Of a stretch of DNA of 64,000 nucleotides, positions 1 through 10,529 are shown piece by piece. This stretch comes from Bos javanicus (lineage: Eukaryota; Chordata; Mammalia; Artiodactyla; Bovidae). Numbering within the stretch: the first letter of the stretch is position 1; each line of letters starts with the position of its first letter. A program made the translations under genes and the position numbers. A model generated the notes under the pieces. The model was given only the letters and a program-made list of their open reading frames with translations, did no database searches and was not told the DNA's origin. The stretch lies in contig NC_083869.1 of assembly GCF_032452875.1 (NCBI RefSeq), positions 79,664,501-79,728,500 of the forward strand, in the 5' to 3' direction.

Positions 1-15
1 TTAAGATGTAGTATA

Positions 16-63
16 ATATATATATATATCATATATATAAAACATATATATGATATATATATA
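16..63. repeat. AT-rich microsatellite
   Basis: Interrupted (TA)n run with short ATATAT blocks separated by C, AAAAC and G. Confidence 0.9.
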
Positions 64-87
64 CAATGCAATCATAGCAATTTAAAA

Positions 88-520
88 AATGAAATATTGC
101 CATTTGCAGCAACATGGATGGATCTAGAGAATATCATACTAAGTGAAGTAAGTCAGGCAAACGCAAATATTATATGAATCACATATGTGCAATCTAAAAA
201 ATAATATAAATGCATTTATTTACAAAACAGAAACAGACTCACAGACATAGAAAACAAACTTATGGTTCCAAAGGGGGAAGTGGGGTGAGGGGAAGGATAA
301 ATTAGGATTTATGTTGGGATTAACATATACACACTACTGTATATGAAAGAGATAACCAACAAAGACCTATTGTATAGCACATGGAACTATATACAATATT
401 TTGTAATAACATATACGGGAAAATAATCTAAAAAGGAATATATATGTACAACTAAATCACTGTGCTATACACCTGAAACTAACATGACATAAATCAACTA
501 CACTTCAATTTTTAAAAAAC
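88..520 (+). mobile_element. L1 LINE 3' fragment
   Basis: The text follows the L1 ORF2 end and 3' UTR: a stretch on a gcaacatggatgg core, then agtaagtcaggc, then the ruminant L1 3' UTR block with accaacaaagacctattg and a final gaaactaacatgaca. It is 5'-truncated and diverged. Confidence 0.75.
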
Positions 521-924
521 TGACAGTATAAAAATAACTGAATGAATTCATAATGGAAAATATAATCTTCCATATTATTCCATGGAACTTACCCATCAAT
601 CCAAAGGGGAAGAATGTGTTTCTTAATTAGGTCTAAAATAGCTTCAAGCCAGGTCCAAAAGGTAAATGATTTACCAGGCAAGTGTTCCTATTGGAATAAA
701 CAAACATGTTAGGACAATAATTGTGCCAGTAGTAATGTTGGTATGATAGTTCAAGTTGTGCTTTTTCCAGTGAAATATTTATTTTAAATGAGAAAACACT
801 TTAGAGGTTTTTCTTAAAATAACCTTATCAAGGAAACCCTCAAAATCTCAAATTATGATAATGGAGGCTTAAAAAGGAACATTAAAAAAAAATCTAAATG
901 ATGCTATCCTTTCCCCGTTTGTAC

Positions 925-974
925 CTTGCAGAACTTGGCCCAGGTGAGATGACCATCATTGTAGCTAGACTGGA
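925..974 (-). CDS. STAT4: STAT4 exon 17 (linker domain)
   Basis: This 50-nt exon completes a Val codon split with exon 16, then encodes QSSYNDGHLTWAKFCK, equal to about human residues 524-540. It is part of the helical linker between the DNA-binding and SH2 domains. The final Lys matches the Lys of the Lys-Glu pair in STAT1 (K544/E545) that affects DNA residence; the Glu would be the first codon of the next exon, outside this window. The acceptor is a pyrimidine run ending TTCTAG, and the donor is AAG|GTACAA. Human has Ser where this has Asn in SYND; mouse also has Asn. Confidence 0.95.
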
Positions 975-1059
975 CTAGAATGAAAGAAAAGAATGAGATT
1001 GAGATTTTTATTAAATAATTAGACTCTTCAACTTGGTGCTCAATTTGGATTGCACTCCC

Positions 1060-1160
1060 CCAAGCATTTCCTAAGCACCTGCTATGGGTTTGCAGTGTAT
1101 TCAATGCTAGAAACAGTAAAAATAAGATGTCATGAAAATTTTTATCCAGGAAAGAATTCT
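1060..1160 (-). repeat. L2 LINE fragment
   Basis: Diverged antisense copy of the L2 3' end, with the block aagcacctgctatg followed by a degraded gtgtattcaatgctagaaacag. Confidence 0.5.
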
Positions 1161-1574
1161 TTTCGATGGAGGAGCTAAAGATAGCCTTAGGAAGTGGGTG
1201 GGTGTCTAGAACCAGGCCTCCATGAATGGATAGGATATAAATTGTCAAGGAAGAGGCCACTCCAGGAGCAAGAGTAATGTAGGTTTAGGCATAGTGGATA
1301 TGAACAAGGCTTATATATGAGACCGTAAGAGCAGCCTAATGTTGGTAAATAAACATTATAAAATAAATCTGTGAAAACAAGACTGCCAAGAGTCTTGAAT
1401 ATTATCATGAAAAGAATGAACTAGAGATCCATTTAGCAATAAGGAACCACCACTGACTGTTCTGATCCAGGGCAATGAAAAAAGAATTTCTGTCTAAAAT
1501 TTAAGGAAATTATAAGAATAATTTGATGAAGATCTGAAAAAAATATGGCTGCTATTTATACTATATATTTAAAA

Positions 1575-1660
1575 GCTTTATTCACTCATTAACAAATATT
1601 TATTGAATGCCACTATTGTGGTTTATGAATTAAATAAGGATCAAAAACTATTTATATTAA
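1575..1660 (-). repeat. L2 LINE fragment
   Basis: Antisense L2 3' end, recognised from ttcactcattaacaaatatttattgaatgcc. Confidence 0.55.
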
Positions 1661-2018
1661 GTAAATTTTGTAATATTCCCAATTTATTTAAACATCAAGT
1701 GCTCAGATAGTAGATCCATGGGCAACATGGCATCCCTTTTAAGTCAAGTTTAACCAAATCACACATGACTCACTACTGCTAATCAAATACATCTTTGGCT
1801 GTACTTTAACTAGAAATGTATACAAATTCAATTTTAACTCTTTTCTTGGTGCTAAATGTGTTCACCCTAGGTTTGTCAAAACATACATATCTTCTAAAAT
1901 TCTTTTAGAAAAAACTTACACTGTAGTCACTATATGGAGTACCAACGACTATTTTGCAAACTTTAGACATAGCAGTCAAAACTGAAATTTTCCTGCTATG
2001 AAGAATTAACTATGATCA

Positions 2019-2225
2019 GGCACTTCCCTGGTGGCTCAGATGGTAAAGAATCTGCCTGCAATGCAGGAGACCCAGGGTTCCATCCCTGGGTTGGGAAGAT
2101 CTGCTGGAGAAGGAAATGGCTACCCACTCCAGTATTCTTGCCTGGAGAAATCCATAAATAGAGGATACAGTCCATGGGATCCCAAAGAGTCACACATGAC
2201 TCAGTGACTACCACTTTCACTTTGG
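2019..2225 (+). mobile_element. Bov-tA SINE
   Basis: Full tRNA-derived head (cttccctggtggctcag, then the B-box-like ggttccatcc) followed by the BovB-derived tail (gtcacacatgactcagtgac) and a cactttcacttt end. It lies opposite to the gene. The tail shared with BovB is the accepted basis for mobilisation by BovB machinery. Confidence 0.95.
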
Positions 2226-2389
2226 GTAGTTTTTAAAATTTCAAATAAATTTCCTGACCCTGGGATCAGCTGTTTTCCAGTTGGTTAATAACCACTGTAA
2301 TATTAATATGAAAGATCAAGGCAGCATTAAGGCTTCACAGTACATTCAGTGGAAATGGCATAAGAATATCCTAGAGACTGGAGTGCCAA

Positions 2390-2640
2390 TAGAAAGGAAG
2401 GTACTTTAGAACTGAACAGTCCTGGCCTGCATCTTGTCCTTGCTACATACTAGCTGTGGCAAGTCATTTAACCTCTGAACTTAGCTATCCTCATGTATAG
2501 AATGGATAGAATAAAAAAATAGAATAATTAGTTATCCTCAATATTCTGCCTTAAGGAATTTCTGTGAGAAGGAAAATGTAGCATTTAGCCCTATATCCAG
2601 CAATATAGTAGGCACTCAATAAATTGTGGTGAGCATTATT
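2390..2640 (+). repeat. MIR SINE
   Basis: The MIR core is visible (ctagctgtggcaagtcatttaacctct) and the 3' end ends in aggcactcaataaat, as expected for MIR. Confidence 0.75.
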
Positions 2641-2724
2641 ATTATTAATAGTAATATCACCCTCATTCTTTAAAACTCTTGATTACCAGAAACAGGGGCA
2701 AGTCCTCCATATGCCAGCTCTTAC

Positions 2725-2860
2725 CTGTTAGCTTCTCGGCCAGCATGTTGAGCTGATCTGAGTTCAGGCCACGACCAACATATGATGAAAACTGCCAGCT
2801 CATCACTTCCAGGAGTTGACTCAAAGTGGCAGATGGAGGATTATTAAAGAAAACCAAGTT
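2725..2860 (-). CDS. STAT4: STAT4 exon 16 (end of DNA-binding domain, start of linker)
   Basis: This 136-nt exon gives 45 codons plus one base, from NLVFFNNPPSATLSQ through EVMSWQFSSYVGRGLN to MLAEKLT, matching human residues 479-523. The WQFSS motif is shared by all STATs; the YVGRGLNSDQ stretch separates STAT4 from STAT1 (VTKRGLNVDQ) and STAT3 (TTKRGLSIEQ). It joins the immunoglobulin-like DNA-binding fold to the helical linker. The acceptor is TTTCAG and the donor is CAG|GTAAGA. The fit is in frame on both sides. Confidence 0.97.
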
Positions 2861-3195
2861 CTGAAACAGAGTTGTATTGATGATTGTATGTATTAATCAC
2901 ACTGAATACATTGCAGCTCAATATATAGGATTCCTGATTAAACTCTTCAGGTTAACCTAAGTTAACAATACAGATCTATTGTCTCATCTCTGTTGTGCTT
3001 TTAAATTAAGACTGATTTTGTCTTTTCCTAAAGAGTTCCTGGTTCTTTGAGTCTAATGTAATATATGGTTCTATCTTATTCCCTAAAGAATCATTGGGCA
3101 GCTCTTTAACTTTCCCTGGACTATAGACTATCAGTCAACTCATACAAGTACTTAACACTGTCCAACAAATAATTAAACAGATACTCTCTTCTGAA

Positions 3196-3510
3196 ATAAT
3201 ATTAATCTTTTAAAAAATATTTATTTTTGGCTGTGCTGGGTCTTCACTGCAGCTGTGCTGGGTCTTCATTGCAGCACGGGAGCTCTTAGTTGCTGCAAGT
3301 AGGCTTTCTCTATTTGTGGTGAACGGGGGCTACTCTCTAGTCGTGGCACACAGGCTTCAGTAGTTGTGGTGCACAGGCTCAGTTGCCTCAAAGCATATGG
3401 GATCTTAGTTCCCAGACCAGGGATCAATCCTGTGTCCCCTGCATTGGCAGGTGGATTCTTAACCATTGGACCACTGGACCAGGGAAGTCCCCTGATATAA
3501 TGTTAATCTT
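3196..3510 (-). mobile_element. CHR-type tRNA-derived SINE with target-site duplication
   Basis: Antisense copy of the cetartiodactyl CHR family: it ends in ccagggaagtccc and carries repeated blocks of the ttgtggtgcacaggct kind. Flanks are near-identical 14-mers, ataatattaatctt at 3196-3209 and ataatgttaatctt at 3497-3510. It lies in the gene's sense direction. Confidence 0.85.
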
Positions 3511-4465
3511 AAACAAAACTTGTATCATGATATTTAATTGGTTTATCATGGGTTAGTACAAGTTATACCTTGACCAGACAAAGCATCCCAAAGTACAAAA
3601 ATAGTTAAGTCCCAGGCTAAGGAAGGGAATCCTATAATATGAACTCATAATTAACTTGGGACTCCTGTTTTAGGATGGTCTTTTCTAATATTGTTCTAGA
3701 CAAGAGGATCTTTTGTATGATCAACTGCAAAAGATCAACTCTTTATAACAGCAACTGGGTCAACAATGGCAGAACAGAAGACTTCACCTCAGATTACTGG
3801 AAAGGAGAAGGTGAGAAAGCCAAGAAAGATATTTTAAGGAAGAAGGTGGGTGAGAAATTAAGAAATCCTTTGCAATATGGGGAGAAGGTCTTTGGCAAAC
3901 ATGACCAAGCTGGGCAGCAAGAAAAGGAACCAATTCAAGAGACTTCAGAAGGTGGGAATAAAAGAAGACATGGCATTCTGTAAGGAGTGAGAGATAGGAG
4001 AGGGAAGAGTAGAGAGAAAGAATTTCCTTGAACATGAAGATCGTATCTGGACAGATGACCAAAATGCATAGAACATAATTAAGGTCTAGGAGCTTAGGTT
4101 TTGAACCGGAATAGTTAAGAGAAGCTAGAGTTAGCTGTTATGCTGAACTCTGTAAGCTGGCTCTGCATTTATGTGTTAGGAGCTGTATATGAAATACATC
4201 TCCAGGTTCCTCATCTAAAACTAGAGCAGAATCTGAGATGCTAAAGCAGACATCTTTGGTGGCTTTCTCATAGAAGAAGGATGCTGAAGAAAGCTAAGGG
4301 TGGTGGCACTGCACTCTGAGGCTAGTCCATCTTCTTCCTATATCCTGGAATTGGATGAAACATTCTAAACGTGTAGTTTCTAATGGAGAATGACATTAAA
4401 TCTCAGAAGTGTTGACTGTTATTGACTTTACAGACCAGGTAACTTTTCGGAAATATTCTAGAAAT

Positions 4466-5262
4466 AACTTTGGGAGAAATATCAATAACCTCAGATATGC
4501 AGATGACACCACCCTTATGGCAGAAAGCAAAGAAGAACTAAAGCGCCTCTTGATGAAAGTGAAAGAGGAGAGTGAAAAAATTGGCTTAAAACTCAACATT
4601 CAGAAAACGATTTAAAATCATGGTATCTGGTCCCATCACTTCATGGCAAATAGATGGGGAAAGAATGGAAACAGTGTCAAACTTTATTTTTTGGGGCTCC
4701 AAAATCACTGCAAATGAAAAGACACTTGCTCCTTGGAAGAAAAGCTATGACCAACCTAGACAACATATTAAAAAGCAGAGACATTACTTTGCCAACAAAG
4801 ATCCATCTAGTCAAAGCTAAGGTTTTTCCAGTAGTCATGAGAAGATGTGAGAGTTCAACCATAAAGAAAGCTGAGCACCAAAGAATCGATACTTTTGAAC
4901 TATAATGTTAGAGAAGACGAGAATCTTTTGGACTGCAAGGAGATCCAACCAGTCCATCCTAAAGGAAATCAGTCCTGAATATTCATTAGAAGGACTGATG
5001 CTGAAGCTGAAACTCCAATACTTTGGCCACTTGATGCGAAGAACTGACTCACTGGAAAAGACCCTGATGCTGGGAAAGATTGAAGGCAGGAGGAGAAGGG
5101 GATGACAGAGGATGAGATAGTTGAAAGGCATCACCAACTCAATGGACATGTATTAGTTTGAGTAAGCTCCGGGAGTTGGTGATAGACAGGGAAGCCTGGC
5201 GTACTGCGGCCCACAGAGTTGGGAAGAGTCAGACATGACTGAGTGACTGAACTGAACTTTTC
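4466..5262 (+). mobile_element. BovB LINE, 5'-truncated, with RT active-site remnant
   Basis: 3' part of a BovB RTE-type retrotransposon. A frame from 4409 encodes the reverse-transcriptase motif NLRYADDTTLMAES with the catalytic YADD box, then ELKRLLMKVKEESEKIGLKLNIQKT before a stop at 4613. The rest of the palm, thumb and tail follows in other frames, so the coding region is broken by indels. The 3' end carries the SINE-like tail ending in ctgaactgaac. It is older and more diverged than the copy near 22 kb. Confidence 0.9.
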
Positions 5263-5289
5263 TAATGAGTTCTGTTCTTCTTACTGCAG

Positions 5290-5335
5290 GCAGAGAGGAA
5301 GCAAGGCACAGGACACTCTGCGCCTTCCTCTCTGC
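5290..5335. repeat. 12-bp inverted repeat (potential hairpin)
   Basis: GCAGAGAGGAAG at 5290-5301 is perfectly complementary to CTTCCTCTCTGC at 5324-5335, with a 22-nt loop. No function is assigned. Confidence 0.6.
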
Positions 5336-6336
5336 AGTTAATCTGACTCAGATGCAGGGCACCAGAGGATGAGAAGTTACAAGGCTGAGGCATTTTCTAT
5401 GCTGTGTTTTTTTTAAGCACATTAGACAAAAGGGAGGGAATGCTTGGAGCTGACTCATTATGACTATTCCTACTTCTGGGATGTGAGGTAGAAAAATTCT
5501 TCCCTTTGGAAGGCACATTTGCTTTGCATCAAGAAGAAATAGTTATTTACTTCTGATCTATTTTCGCTAGACCTTGGTGGTTTCCAGGACAACACACTGG
5601 GGTTTTGTTAAGAGAGAATGGAGGGAAATCCTGACTCATCTTTTTTGCCACACCCTTCCTTGATGGTCTTAATAGAAGCTCCTTTAAGAAGTGCTTCTAC
5701 TCTCTACTTCCTTTGAAACTTGAGACCAATTTTTCATCCATATCTTAAATAACCACCAGATGGCATTAGAAGCCAATTTGAGCCTAGAATGGATTTAAAT
5801 CTATAATCAACTTGAAAATCTGTAGTGTTGTTAGGTGAGATTGGTGAAAATGCTAGTCAATTTCAATTCAAATTCAAATAAGTATTTGAAACCAATTCTC
5901 GACCTTTGTGGAAGAGCCAGTGTGGAGAGGGTGTGGCCAGTAGTTGAGGAGGTAAACATAGCAGTCAGACCTCAAATTTTGGAGAAGGGATTCTCCAGAG
6001 TCCAGTAAACAGAGCAACTGGATGGCCCTAGAACCCTCTGTGATGCACAGAGTTGGGAACTGACCAGACCTCAGAAATAAAGAACATCTGTCTGTCACTT
6101 CTGCTAGCCAGAACTCTCTCATGGTCCAAGTACATCAGAACATGTTATTTTAAATATGACACAAGGGAGGAATCACACAAATGAATATATGGGAGTTTTG
6201 AAATAAACAATCCACAAAGATATGCCAAAATTTATACACACACATATACACATACCTTTTGGGGCCCATGGGTTTTGTTGACCATAAAACAAACCAAATG
6301 GAATTAAAGGGGGAGAAACAAGAATAGGGTCTCTAC

Positions 6337-6435
6337 CTGGGAATCGTTGGTTGACACATTGTACCAAATGATGGACGCCCAAGCATTAGGTAATTGACTG
6401 ACGTTGGAAATCATCACCACAGGTAATGAGCAGGT
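6337..6435 (-). CDS. STAT4: STAT4 exon 15 (DNA-binding domain)
   Basis: This 99-nt exon encodes 33 codons from TCSLPVVMISNVSQL to WYNVSTNDSQ, equal to human residues 446-478. The LPVVMISN stretch is the core DNA-binding strand and loop: the matching Val triplet in STAT3 is the classical DNA-binding mutation site, and the Asn of ISN matches STAT1 N460, which contacts DNA. The second residue is Cys (TGC), where human and mouse have Ser (AGC), from memory. The acceptor is CCAG|ACC and the donor is CAG|GTAGAG. Both ends are in phase 0. Confidence 0.97.
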
Positions 6436-7294
6436 CTGGTTTTTGTTTTTTTAAAAAACAAAAGGCACAGTTATTACAGGTAGTAGCATCTTACATTGAT
6501 TTTATACTTGGATCTTTCCCCTAAAGGGCCATCTCAAGTCAACCCCACTCCTCCAATCCTGGTGTCTACACTGCTTTGGTACTAAAATGATTCATGAAGG
6601 CACTGGAACCATCTGAGCATACATGAGTCAAAGTACAGGGAGGAAAGAAGCAATAAAAATAGGGATCCTTTCAGAGTGCTTGGTCAGTCGGCTCCAATAT
6701 CTTCCCTGATATTATGTAGATATTTTTACTTTCTTGTATCATGTTCTGCCTAAAATGTAACTAACTAGAGCTTGTATTGACTTAGCAACCTTCTTCTTAA
6801 TAAGTTACATCAAATAATCTAATTTAAAATTTATTTCTGGAATGGATTAATATGTTCAAATTATTATCTAACATCTCATTAATATCAGTATCAGATATGG
6901 GGGTTTTAATTGTAGAAGAGGGAGAGGTAAGTGACTTTGGAATACGAAATATTATGGGAGATAGAACTGCTGCTTCTATTGTCATAGCACTCAACTTAGT
7001 ACTGTTGGTCTAACGTTTTCAACCTTATGGAACAAACAGGCTTCACAGACTAATCTGGGAAACTAATCAACTTACATTAGTCCCTTCGCATTAACAGAAG
7101 TTATATTGCTTGTAGACAGTGAAATGCCCACTTGAGGAACTTAACAGTTCATGGAAGCAGACATTTAGGGAAAAGGGATGAAGGAATCTCTGGAAAATTT
7201 TATAAATATGTTCACATTCATTAAGATAAAAGAGTGAAGGCAGAATGCTAAAATAATATATTCTACAAATAGAACCATATTCAGGTGTATGAAA

Positions 7295-7445
7295 TTGTGT
7301 TCATTCATGCACTCATTCATTCATTTATTCAACAAATGTTGAGCATCTGTTATATGTCAGGCACTGTGCTGGGCACTGGTAATGGAAGGATAAAGGTGTG
7401 ATATCCTGCCTTCAAGGAGCTCATTGTTAATTATGTTCAATTTAA
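7295..7445 (-). repeat. L2 LINE 3' end
   Basis: Clear antisense L2: tcattcattcatttattcaacaaatg, then gtcaggcactgtgctgggcactgg, then cttcaaggagctcattg. Confidence 0.85.
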
Positions 7446-7747
7446 TTCCCCATTTCTTGATTCCTTCTTTGAGTTCAATGGTGACTGTTATCAGAGGATC
7501 AAAACAATCTGCTATTAATGTTCCTATTATTGGTCTTTGCTCATCACACTATAAATTGCCTTCTTCTGAGGCAATTTTATGTACAAATTGAAATTTTGAA
7601 ATCATACATGACATGGTTCAAGTATATTTATTTCTTTTTAAGCTTTCCACTGAGTATCCGTGACTCTGGGAATCCCAGAAAACAAACAAAATATACAGTC
7701 TCAGCAACAAATTATTCAATATGTATTGAATTATAATGACTGAGATT

Positions 7748-7921
7748 TTATCATTTATATATATATATATATATATATAAAATTTAAAAATTATTTTTTG
7801 GCCATACCACATAGCTTGTGAGATCTTAGCTCTTTGACCAGGAAACAAACCTGGGCCCTTGGCAATGAGAGTGTGGAGTCCTAACCACTGGACAACCAAG
7901 GAATTCCCTTATCATTTATAT
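7748..7921 (-). mobile_element. CHR-type SINE with target-site duplication and (TA)n tail
   Basis: Antisense tRNA-derived SINE (gagatcttagctctttgacc, then aaccactggac and aattccc). It is flanked by a perfect 13-bp direct repeat, ttatcatttatat, at 7748-7760 and 7909-7921. The (TA)n run at 7757-7780 sits where the A-tail should be, so the microsatellite probably grew from the tail. Confidence 0.85.
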
Positions 7922-8101
7922 TTAATCAGAATAATATGTGCTGACTAATGAGTGAATATTTGATAAACTGATTTCCTAAATTACAACAAAAATAATGAAT
8001 AAGGAATGTACTAAAACCTAGAAAATATTGAGTTTTCATCTTCAAATACCAATTCCTGAAAATGTTATTAGTAAATACTAAATATTCCTTGAAACACCTA
8101 C

Positions 8102-8185
8102 CTCCAAATCTATGGTCAGTCCATAGAGGCAGATCTGTGTCTCAAATGTTATGGAATGAAGCTCCTCAGTCACCATGTGACAGCC
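8102..8185 (-). CDS. STAT4: STAT4 exon 14 (DNA-binding domain)
   Basis: This 84-nt exon encodes 28 codons, GCHMVTEELHSITFETQ then ICLYGLTIDLE, identical to human STAT4 residues 418-445 as I recall them. The Glu-Glu of VTEELH matches STAT3 E434/E435, a standard DNA-binding mutation site, and FETQ is common to the family. The acceptor is TTTCTTTCCCCCTAG and the donor is GAG|GTAGGT. Both ends are in phase 0. The intron just upstream of this acceptor carries a SINE only 35 nt away. Confidence 0.97.
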
Positions 8186-8213
8186 CTAGGGGGAAAGAAA
8201 TAAAGTGTTATCT

Positions 8214-8452
8214 TACAAATGCATATGCATGTGCGCTAAGTCGCTTCAGTCGTGACTCTCTGCCACTCCATGGACTGTAGCCCACCAGGCTCCTCTGTCC
8301 ATGGGATTCTCCAGGCAAGAATACTGGAGTGGGTCACCATGCCCTCCTCCAGGGTATCTTCCCAACCCAGGGATTGAACCTGTGTCTCTTGTCTCCTGCA
8401 TTGTCAGGCAGGTTCTTTACCACTAGTGCCAACTGGGAAGCCTTCTACAAAT
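8214..8452 (-). mobile_element. Bov-tA SINE beside exon 14 acceptor
   Basis: Antisense on the plus strand, so in the gene's sense direction. It runs from gctaagtcgcttcagtcgtg to ccaactgggaagcc. The flanks share tacaaat (8214-8220 and 8446-8452), with partial similarity beyond, which fits a decayed target-site duplication. Its gene-proximal end is 35 nt from exon 14. Confidence 0.9.
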
Positions 8453-9407
8453 ATGTATAGTTGTTACCTATTATTAGATGTGCTTTTATAAAAACTAACA
8501 AATTCTTAAAGTATAAAGTATAAAATACCCTCAAACATCTTGTTATGGAACATTCCTTATTTTAAAAAGTTAAAGGATATACAGAGTTTAAGAACTCTTC
8601 CTTTCCACAAACAGAATGATATTGTCTCTAAAACAATGAATTTTCTAGCTTCAACAATTCCAGCATATTTTCATGAGTTGAAATCCAGATAAGTTGCTCT
8701 TTATTTTTACTTTTGGAAATTTGTCCTTTTGACTTATCAGCTATTAACAAAAGAAAGCCAGATGTGTGTAGCTATAACAAAAACAAGTCAGTATCATAAT
8801 GGATTTTTTAAAAGCAATATCAAACACGGTTAAACATGGTTAAGTGGGAAAACTATGTACTTTCCTCAGCTTCTTCCAGAAACTTCAATAAAAGTAACAA
8901 CTGGGGTTTTGTTTACTTTCCAATAAAATAAAACTGTAACCTAGGTCTGGGAGTGAAAGCTAGGGGAGTGTGGAGCGAGGGTGGCAGTTAGGGGCTATGT
9001 GTTTCAGAACCAGGGGTGGAAGCATTGAGCCCCCCGAAGCTGGAGAGTGAGGGCTGAACAGGACAGGTAGTTACTAGTCTCAGCCTAGGCAATGAGGTTC
9101 CCAACTGCCCTGACCCTGGTGGGGTTTTGGTTAGTTAATACATCCAGTGCTTACATTACTATGATTATAAAAAAAATGTTAACAGATGAACTATATAACA
9201 GTATGATTGCATTTCCATTCTTATATTATTTTTAGTTTTCCCTGGACTTATTAGTTGCCTCAGACTTTTTACTTAATCAATTTGTTTTATCTACCTGTTA
9301 CTATTGTAACCTGAAACACTGAATATATTAAATAAACTAAATGCTATACAATAATATTGTAAAAATGGATGAAATTCATATGTATGAAGAGCTGGTATTT
9401 AAGAGCC

Positions 9408-9690
9408 ATAGCTTAATTTAAAAGAGATAACCATCAAGGACCTACTGTACAGAACAGGGAACTCTGCTCAATATTACATAACAACCTAAACAGGAAAAGA
9501 ATTTGAAAAAGAATAGATCATGTATAGGTATAACTGAATCATTTTGCTGTACATCTGAAACTAACGCAACACTCAGGGATTGAATCCAGGTCCCCTGTAT
9601 TGCAGGCAGATGCTTCTACCATCTGAGCCAGCAGGGAAGCCCCTAATCAATTATACTACAGTATAGAATAAAAAGTTTTTTAAAAAGAGA
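9408..9690 (+). mobile_element. L1 3' UTR interrupted by a SINE fragment
   Basis: Ruminant L1 3' UTR (accatcaaggacctactgtac, then ctgtacatctgaaactaacg) resumes after a SINE insertion with aatcaattatactacagtatag and an A-rich end. Confidence 0.8.
9573..9650 (-). mobile_element. Bov-tA fragment nested in L1
   Basis: Only the tRNA-derived head is present, antisense (tcagggattgaatccagg to agccagcagggaagcc). It interrupts the L1 3' UTR, so it is younger than that L1 copy. Confidence 0.85.
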
Positions 9691-10317
9691 GCCACAGCTT
9701 AATCTTTTTCTAGGAATAATTCAGAAGTATATAAACAAAAATATCAAGAAATATCAGTATGTTCTTAACATAATATTTAGAGCTCAAAAAGTGATCACCT
9801 CTGAGGAGTGGGTTTGGAGTGGGAAGGAGTGAGACAGAAATTGCTGTTTTTCCCAGGATGAAATCTGACAGAAACTTGCTATATGCCCAGAACCAGCAGT
9901 ACTGTCATCATCTAAGAGCTTGTTAGAAAAACAGCCTCTCTGGCCTCTTTCCAGGCCTACTGAACCAGATTCTGCATTTTAACAAGAACCCCAGGTGGAA
10001 TTTATGAGGCAATTATTCTCAATGTGATGTATCCACATTGTGTTTAGTCTCAAAAGGGATGTAGAAAAATTGGAGATGATATAGAAAGCTTAAACGATTT
10101 AAAAAATAAGTCCTGTGGGAACATATGAGCAGAAGTGGAATTATCTAGATTAGAAAAGTCAGGGTGGGGTTGTGGGTGGCTGAGTCAGCTCTGAAAGGGA
10201 GCTCTTGCTACTGAATATAGTTAATAACAAGCTGGAGTCCTTTTGTGTTAAATTTTAAAAAAAAAAGTTCTAATACGATGATATGAATGACAACTACATG
10301 AGGAAGATTTTATTGAT

Positions 10318-10529
10318 AATGCTGTTGCTGCTGCTGCTAAGTCACTTCAGTCGTGTGCGATCCCATAGACGGCAGCCCACCAGGCTCCCCTGTCCCTGGG
10401 GATTCTCCAGGCAAGAACACTGGAGTGGGTTGCCATTTCCTTCTCCAATGCATGAAAGTGAAAAGTGCAAGTGAAGTTGCTCAGTCGTGTCTGACTCTTA
10501 GCGACCCCATGGACTGCAGCCTACCAGGA
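10318..10529 (-). mobile_element. Bov-A2 SINE, truncated
   Basis: Antisense dimeric Bov-A2 with a tgctgctgctgctaag start. The first Bov-A unit is complete and the second breaks off at gcctaccagg. Two 63-64 codon open frames across it are SINE artefacts. Confidence 0.93.

Larger units (their letters stand above)
1..924 (-). other. STAT4: STAT4 intron 17 (part)
   Basis: This is intron sequence downstream of exon 17. It opens with an AT microsatellite and an L1 3' fragment. From about 520 to 924 I see no exon, and no match to the next expected STAT4 segment (the rest of the linker and the start of SH2). The donor next to exon 17 reads GTACAA on the minus strand. Confidence 0.85.
975..2724 (-). 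other. STAT4: STAT4 intron 16
   Basis: Intron of 1750 nt holding L2 fragments near 1060-1160 and 1575-1660, a Bov-tA SINE and a MIR. The stretches 1160-1570 and 1660-2015 show nothing I recognise. Confidence 0.85.
2861..6336 (-). other. STAT4: STAT4 intron 15
   Basis: Intron of 3476 nt holding a CHR-type SINE and a 5'-truncated BovB. The stretch 3511-4465 has a 102-codon plus-strand open frame that resembles nothing I know and lies antisense to the gene. From 5270 to 6336 I see only a short inverted repeat. Confidence 0.85.
6436..8101 (-). other. STAT4: STAT4 intron 14
   Basis: Intron of 1666 nt holding an L2 fragment, a (TA)n run and a CHR-type SINE. The stretch 6436-7295 shows nothing I recognise. 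Confidence 0.85.

Noticed and set aside
2019..2225. tRNA gene from the tRNA-like head of Bov-tA and CHR SINEs
   Set aside because: The heads lack a complete cloverleaf and are joined to the SINE body. They are SINE promoters, not tRNA genes.
3675..3983. 102-codon plus-strand open frame rich in Lys and Glu
   Set aside because: It lies antisense inside STAT4 intron 15, resembles no family I know, and shows no promoter or splice support.
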